26,835 bases of DNA from an uncultured Synechococcaceae cyanobacterium (GTDB lineage Bacteria; Cyanobacteriota; Cyanobacteriia; PCC-6307; Cyanobiaceae): NCBI GenBank assembly GCA_902538695.1, contig CACBGC010000006.1, positions 1 through 26,835 of the forward strand, in the 5' to 3' direction. Numbering within the stretch: position 1 is the first letter of the stretch; each line of letters starts with the position of its first letter. The position numbers and the translations under genes were made by a program. The notes under the pieces are model-generated. The model was not told the DNA's origin. It did no database searches and was given only the letters and a program-made list of their open reading frames with translations. This document shows positions 23,274 through 26,835 of this stretch, piece after piece.

Positions 23274-23810
23274 TTATGCCCACCATGGATTTTCATTAGT
23301 TCTAAAGTCAGTTTCTGACCATTGTTTAACGAGTACATCATCATCTTCAATATCGACATGAGCTAGAGCTAGAGATAAAGGCGCAGGCCCTCTTACTACC
23401 TTCCCGTTGGTATCGTACTGACTGCCATGACAAGGACATATGAATTTATTAGCACCACTATCCCATGGGACAACGCAACCTAAATGAGTACAAATTGCAT
23501 TTAAACCAAATTCTCCTATTTCCCCACCCTCATTAACTATTAAATAAGTTGGATCTCCCTTTAGACCCTGAACTAGACTTCTGTCTCCTGCTTGATGGGT
23601 AGCTAACCAACCCGTCTTAGTTATTGGATTCCCTAATTCATCTTTAGCAGAAGTTCCACCTCCACCACCTCCTGCTCTTAGAGGCATGAAATAATTCGCT
23701 ACAGGGTAAAGGGCTCCTAAAGCTACACCAGTTGCAGTACCAAATGTAAGAAGATTCATAAATTGCCTTCGACCCATAGAAGGGACATCATTGGAACTTA
23801 ATTGAGTCAT
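23274..23810 (-). CDS. petC: Rieske iron-sulfur protein (cytochrome b6f complex)
   Basis: A 178-residue [2Fe-2S] protein that oxidises plastoquinol and reduces cytochrome f. Cluster ligands are Cys107, His109, Cys125 and His128 (CTHLGC and CPCHGS); Cys112 and Cys127 form the expected disulfide. The N-terminus has the twin-arginine-like MGRRQFMN (12-19), a single span (about 20-42) and a Gly-rich hinge (AGGGGGG, 46-52), the usual flexible tether. TatC, which transports such folded proteins, is encoded nearby. It is the first gene of petC-petA, with the 123-bp gap to DUF3067 upstream holding its promoter, though no clear hexamers stand out. Confidence 0.97.
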   Translation of the reverse strand: MTQLSSNDVPSMGRRQFMNLLTFGTATGVALGALYPVANYFMPLRAGGGGGGTSAKDELGNPITKTGWLATHQAGDRSLVQGLKGDPTYLIVNEGGEIGEFGLNAICTHLGCVVPWDSGANKFICPCHGSQYDTNGKVVRGPAPLSLALAHVDIEDDDVLVKQWSETDFRTNENPWWA

Positions 23811-23933
23811 TCGCTACTTGGTTCTGTTATTTATTAGTTATTATGGATCAAATTGCTCAATTTCTGTTGCAAATAGATAGGACTTTTAATAATTTAAAGT
23901 AAAAGTTTAGGAAGTCTTAATTAATTGATTTAA

Positions 23934-24251
23934 ATGAACCCATTGCTAGTAGATGAAGTTATACATTATTTGATTCATCGCTGGGGGAAAAAATATGATT
24001 TTAGACTCTTTAGAAGAGGAAAATTTGTTTATTTTCAAATGATGTGGGGGTTTCTTGGACAGGAATCATTCCCTTTAAGTGAAGATGAATATAAAAAATC
24101 CATAGCTGATAAAATCGAAATTTTAAATAGATGTGGATATTCTGAAGAAGTAAGGGAATGGCTAAAGAAAGTCAATGCTAAGCCAAGGTTAGGTAGAGCT
24201 GTCAGCTTGCAATTAGATCTCAATGTGAAGATGAAAGAGTTTTTGACTTAA
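23934..24251 (+). CDS. DUF3067 family protein
   Basis: A 105-residue soluble protein whose pattern matches DUF3067, a family found in cyanobacteria and plants and of uncertain role. Conserved-looking blocks are LIHRWGKKYDFRLFRRG (about 13-29), YFQMMWGFLGQESFPLSE (about 33-50) and the C-terminal GRAVSLQLDL (about 87-96). No metal-binding cluster, signal or membrane segment is visible. It is divergent from petC, and its 3' end overlaps the convergent tatC by 32 bp, one of the longest overlaps here. The family call is from recollection of these motifs. Confidence 0.8.
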   Translation: MNPLLVDEVIHYLIHRWGKKYDFRLFRRGKFVYFQMMWGFLGQESFPLSEDEYKKSIADKIEILNRCGYSEEVREWLKKVNAKPRLGRAVSLQLDLNVKMKEFLT

Positions 24252-24978
24252 GATTTTCTGATAAGTAAGTTAATCCAGTACCCACAAAAAATAAAAACAC
24301 AATCGATATAGACAGCAATGACATAGTCAATGGGTCAGTTGAAGGAGTAATCACTGCGGATAATATTGCAGAGGAAATTACAACTATCTTCCAATTTGAA
24401 ATCATTTTTTCTGTTGTGATTATTCCAAGAGAACCAAGGATAAATTGTAATACTGGCAATTGAAAAGCTATTGCAGTGCTAGACATTAATAAGAGAACAA
24501 AATCAAAATATCTTTCTATAGACCAAGTTGGTTCAACAATATCAGCACCGAAACTAATGAAGAAATTTATTGCTGCAGGGACTAATATCCACCATGAAAA
24601 AATTAATCCTAAAAAAAATAGAAGACCTGAACCAAAAACCGCAGGCAAGATAAGGCTTTTTTCTTGTTTTGTTAAACCAGGTGAAATGAATAATATTATT
24701 TGATAAAAAATATAAGGCATTGAAACTATCAATCCGCTATAACCTGCAACTTTAATAGCGACAAATAAAAACTCCCCTGGAGCAAGTTGTAGTAAATGAA
24801 TATCACCAGCTGGAATTTCTAAAAAAGATATTAATGGCTTTATGATGAGAAAACTAAAAAATATTGAAATAAGTATTGAGTAAATTGAGTTTAGTATCCT
24901 TTGACGAAGCTCCTCTAAATGATCACTAAAAGTCATCGAATCTGATAATTTTTTTTCACTTTGACCTGTAACTCTCAT
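24220..24978 (-). CDS. tatC: Twin-arginine translocase subunit TatC
   Basis: A 252-residue protein with six spans, the signal-recognition core of the Tat pathway that exports folded proteins. The N-terminal cytosolic motif DHLEELRQRIL (about 17-27) is the family signature, followed by PGEFLFVAIKVA, a FYQI segment and SPGLTKQEK in the loop before helix 3. I chose the ATG at 24978; the frame opens eight codons earlier at a TTG. Its C-terminus overlaps DUF3067 by 32 bp. Likely clients in the window are PetC and possibly the RR-motif lipoprotein at 2070. It follows the 86-residue gene after 80 bp. TTGACA occurs at 25030-25025 (minus) but without a matching -10. Confidence 0.94.
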   Translation of the reverse strand: MRVTGQSEKKLSDSMTFSDHLEELRQRILNSIYSILISIFFSFLIIKPLISFLEIPAGDIHLLQLAPGEFLFVAIKVAGYSGLIVSMPYIFYQIILFISPGLTKQEKSLILPAVFGSGLLFFLGLIFSWWILVPAAINFFISFGADIVEPTWSIERYFDFVLLLMSSTAIAFQLPVLQFILGSLGIITTEKMISNWKIVVISSAILSAVITPSTDPLTMSLLSISIVFLFFVGTGLTYLSENLKSKTLSSSH

Positions 24979-25058
24979 TATTATTTGATAAAAATTGTGC
25001 AAGAAAAAGGTTTAAAACTACTATTGTCAAAGTCCAATTTATTTTTCGATAAACTTAA

Positions 25059-25319
25059 TTATTTGCTTAATTTAGGATTTGTTGGATCTGGTAATAAGAA
25101 AGGAGGGGCATCATTTAAAGATGATTCACCATAAGTTTCATATTCTCTATATCCACCCATTTTCCCATTTGTTTTCATTAAAGCGCTTACGAAGGCAAGT
25201 AGTAAGAAAACAGTAGGAGCTCCAATTATTAATGCAGCACCAAATAGATATCCAATAATAAATTCTGGAAAACTATGATTTCCTAAAAATTCATGAGTGC
25301 CTAAAAGAAAATCAAACAT
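25059..25319 (-). CDS. Small membrane protein of unknown function
   Basis: An 86-residue protein with one hydrophobic segment (about residues 20-47: FIIGYLFGAALIIGAPTVFLLLAF), a Gly/Tyr-rich loop (KMGGYREYETYG) and a Pro-rich C-terminus (DAPPFLLPDPTNP). The hydrophobic part could be one long or two short helices. I do not recognise the family. Position beside tatC and near petC-petA in a photosynthetic genome makes a small thylakoid-protein role possible, but nothing in the sequence proves it. The ATG is 27 bp after the RqcH stop on the same strand. Confidence 0.7.
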   Translation of the reverse strand: MFDFLLGTHEFLGNHSFPEFIIGYLFGAALIIGAPTVFLLLAFVSALMKTNGKMGGYREYETYGESSLNDAPPFLLPDPTNPKLSK

Positions 25320-25346
25320 TGATTTAAAAATTTTTTTTATTATAAA

Positions 25347-26835
25347 CTAAATTACCTTTTTAAGATTTTTTTTAATGTAATCTTCTCCTCTTGTAGGATT
25401 TCCCCAAATAATTTCTCCATTTTTAAAGGAAACGCACCCCGGTCCTCCGTTTTTGATTTTTTGCAAATCTTTAATCTTTACTAAATTAATTGGAACTTTA
25501 ATGTTTCTTTTTGCCTTACTAAATAAAGCAGCTAAATCTGCAGCTATTTGAAGATCTTGTTCAGATGCTACTTGAGATGAAGACTTCAAAACTACATGAC
25601 TGCCTGGTGATTCTTGTGCATGAAACCATAAATCTCCTTTTTTTGAGAACTTAAAGCTAATTAAATCATTTTGCCTCATATTTCGTCCTACCTGAAGCTT
25701 TAATCCTCTGGGAGTGTCAACTTGAATTGGTGAAGACTCTATCTCATATGTACTTTTCTGATCTTCTCTTTGCTTCTTGATATTGATATTAAACTCGTTA
25801 CAAATTTCTTCCATAATTTCTTCTAGTAGTTTGATTCTTATAGAAAGTTTTTCATGATTTAAAGAATTTAAATTTTCTATAAGCGTAGTGAATTCGTCTA
25901 ATCTTTCTATGTTTGTTTTGTAAATACTTAATCTTTCTTTTATTAATTCTCTAGATCTCTTTAGTTTTTTTGATTTTTTATATAGTTTTTGTCCCTTTAT
26001 AATGTCTTGTTTTTTAATTTCATGTGAGGCGAATATATTATCAGCTTTTTCTTTATATATCTCGTAGTTTTCTGATTTTGTCAGTAGATCATATTGAATA
26101 TTTAAATTCTTTTTCTCAGTATTAGTCTGTTTAAAAATTATCCCTTCAATTTTTTTTCCCAATAATTTAAGTTTTTTTTGTTTCAGATGATAATCATAAT
26201 AATTCTCTAAGCTTGTGCATAAATCTATTTTATTTTCGCAATTAATTTCCTTATCAATAAACCAAACGCAATAAAAATCTTTGTTGAATGTAGAAAAATT
26301 AAAGTTATTGTTTTTAAACCTGTTTATCCAAATCTTCCAATTTTTAAATATCTCCTTTAAGTCTGAGTTGCTAATGAAATCAATATTTTTTTCCATTATT
26401 TCTGAATTAATATTTGCGCTAACAACCTCTAATTGTTTTGTGAGGATAGGGCTTACTCCTTGATAGGTATTTATTAAACAGTATTTCAAAGACTCAGGTA
26501 CTATTGAAATTGAATCTTTCCATGATTGAAAAGACTCATCTTCTCTAGGTTGTTTTTTGAGATTGACCGGAGGGCCAGAATAAATTGATCCTGTTGAAAT
26601 TGTCCTAAAACTAGATTGACTTGATTTAATTTGTTTACCAACGGCAATTATTTTATGTTTATTATCCAGATAAAAAATATTACTATGTTTTCCCATTAAT
26701 TCAAAAATTAAATACTTATTAATTTCATCACCAGGTTTTTTCGCAAAACTAAATTTTATAACTCTCTCGAAATCATCTTGATCAATCGAAATTAAAGCCA
26801 TATACTTTAACCCGTATCTTATTTGTTTAGAAAGT
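25347..26835 (-). CDS. rqcH: NFACT / RqcH-like ribosome quality-control protein (5' truncated)
   Basis: The frame runs through the right edge without a stop: eleven codons precede the internal ATG at 26801 (reading LSKQIRYGLKYM), so that ATG is not the start and the N-terminal part lies outside the window. About 495 residues are visible. The NFACT-N portion shows FELMGKHSNIFYLD, a charged coiled-coil follows (about 220-330 of the visible part), then NFACT-R with GLKLQVGRNMRQNDLISF and DLWFHAQESPGSHVVL. Family knowledge: RqcH binds split 50S subunits and recruits Ala-tRNA to tail stalled chains; older annotations call it fibronectin-binding protein A. Function is inferred from domains. Confidence 0.88.
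   Translation of the reverse strand, partial: LSKQIRYGLKYMALISIDQDDFERVIKFSFAKKPGDEINKYLIFELMGKHSNIFYLDNKHKIIAVGKQIKSSQSSFRTISTGSIYSGPPVNLKKQPREDESFQSWKDSISIVPESLKYCLINTYQGVSPILTKQLEVVSANINSEIMEKNIDFISNSDLKEIFKNWKIWINRFKNNNFNFSTFNKDFYCVWFIDKEINCENKIDLCTSLENYYDYHLKQKKLKLLGKKIEGIIFKQTNTEKKNLNIQYDLLTKSENYEIYKEKADNIFASHEIKKQDIIKGQKLYKKSKKLKRSRELIKERLSIYKTNIERLDEFTTLIENLNSLNHEKLSIRIKLLEEIMEEICNEFNINIKKQREDQKSTYEIESSPIQVDTPRGLKLQVGRNMRQNDLISFKFSKKGDLWFHAQESPGSHVVLKSSSQVASEQDLQIAADLAALFSKAKRNIKVPINLVKIKDLQKIKNGGPGCVSFKNGEIIWGNPTRGEDYIKKNLKKVI

Noticed and set aside
23270..23359. Longer petA frame starting inside petC
   Set aside because: It would overlap petC by 86 bp and add a hydrophilic leader before the signal peptide; the ATG at 23269 gives a normal cytochrome f precursor.
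23885..23918. Inverted repeat ACTTTT...AAAAGT between petC and DUF3067
   Set aside because: Only 6 bp arms in AT-rich DNA, with a long spacer; not distinguishable from chance.
25000..25030. TTGACA on the minus strand (25030-25025) as a tatC promoter, and TTG at 25002 as the tatC start
   Set aside because: No -10 hexamer is found 16-18 bp downstream of TTGACA, and an ATG eight codons later gives a normal TatC N-terminus.
26281..26463. 60-residue plus-strand frame inside rqcH
   Set aside because: It lies within a well-supported gene, has no recognisable pattern, and is expected from AT-rich antisense sequence.
26799..26801. ATG as the start of the NFACT/RqcH gene
   Set aside because: The frame stays open for eleven codons to the window edge and the family's N-terminal region would be missing, so this is an internal Met.
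1..26835. tRNA, rRNA, CRISPR or insertion-sequence features
   Set aside because: A by-eye scan found no convincing tRNA arm (GTTCGA-N-TC context), no spaced identical repeats, and no transposase or terminal repeats; a covariance-model search could still reveal a small RNA.

Overview
The window looks like chromosomal backbone of a small-genome marine picocyanobacterium, most likely a high-light-adapted Prochlorococcus. The DNA is very AT-rich, genes are densely packed, and there is oxygenic photosynthesis machinery (Rieske protein and cytochrome f), an aa3-type oxidase, a cyAbrB regulator, a cobalamin-pathway enzyme and several short conserved cyanobacterial proteins. The species call is inference from composition and gene content. 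I see no mobile element, CRISPR array, rRNA or tRNA, and no gene-free stretch over 300 bases; the longest gap is 215 bp (8459-8673).

Layout, left to right. 1-3068 (+): tail of an unidentified gene, a DUF2232 membrane protein, a CobT-like UPF0284 protein and a PotD-like lipoprotein. 3057-4199 (-): an iron-sulfur aldo/keto reductase. 4310-5327: riboflavin synthase converging on a cyAbrB regulator. 5424-8458 (-): ctaC-ctaD-ctaE, cytochrome c oxidase subunits II, I and III. 8674-12572 (+): ctaA and ctaB for heme A, an ABC-2 transporter pair, then a repeat-containing protein to 13053. 13057-14802 (-): a GroEL with a long Gly/Met tail. 14934-18421: a 61-residue membrane protein, fabG, ispD, an S66 peptidase and a UbiA-type prenyltransferase. 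18526-20121 (+): a Ppx/GppA phosphatase. 20114-23810 (-): petC-petA-lgt-cobM and a RodZ-like HTH protein. 23934 to the end: DUF3067, tatC, an 86-residue membrane protein and RqcH/NFACT, which runs off the right edge.

Several genes connect functionally. The oxidase structural genes face the heme O/heme A genes across a shared 215-bp region, so the complex and its cofactor supply are encoded together. PetC carries a twin-arginine motif and TatC lies about 1 kb away. IspD supplies isoprenoid precursors used by both prenyltransferases (CtaB and the UbiA-like enzyme).

Most of the window is ordinary conserved backbone and I do not see a clear undescribed multi-gene system. The most unusual features are: a nearly perfect 32-bp palindrome over the fabG start codon; a strong-looking promoter embedded in a palindrome ahead of the RodZ-like gene; six convergent gene pairs with 3' ends touching, overlapping or 3 bp apart; TTG starts on both divergent oxidase-operon first genes; and in-frame tandem repeats in the GroEL tail and in a neighbouring unknown protein.
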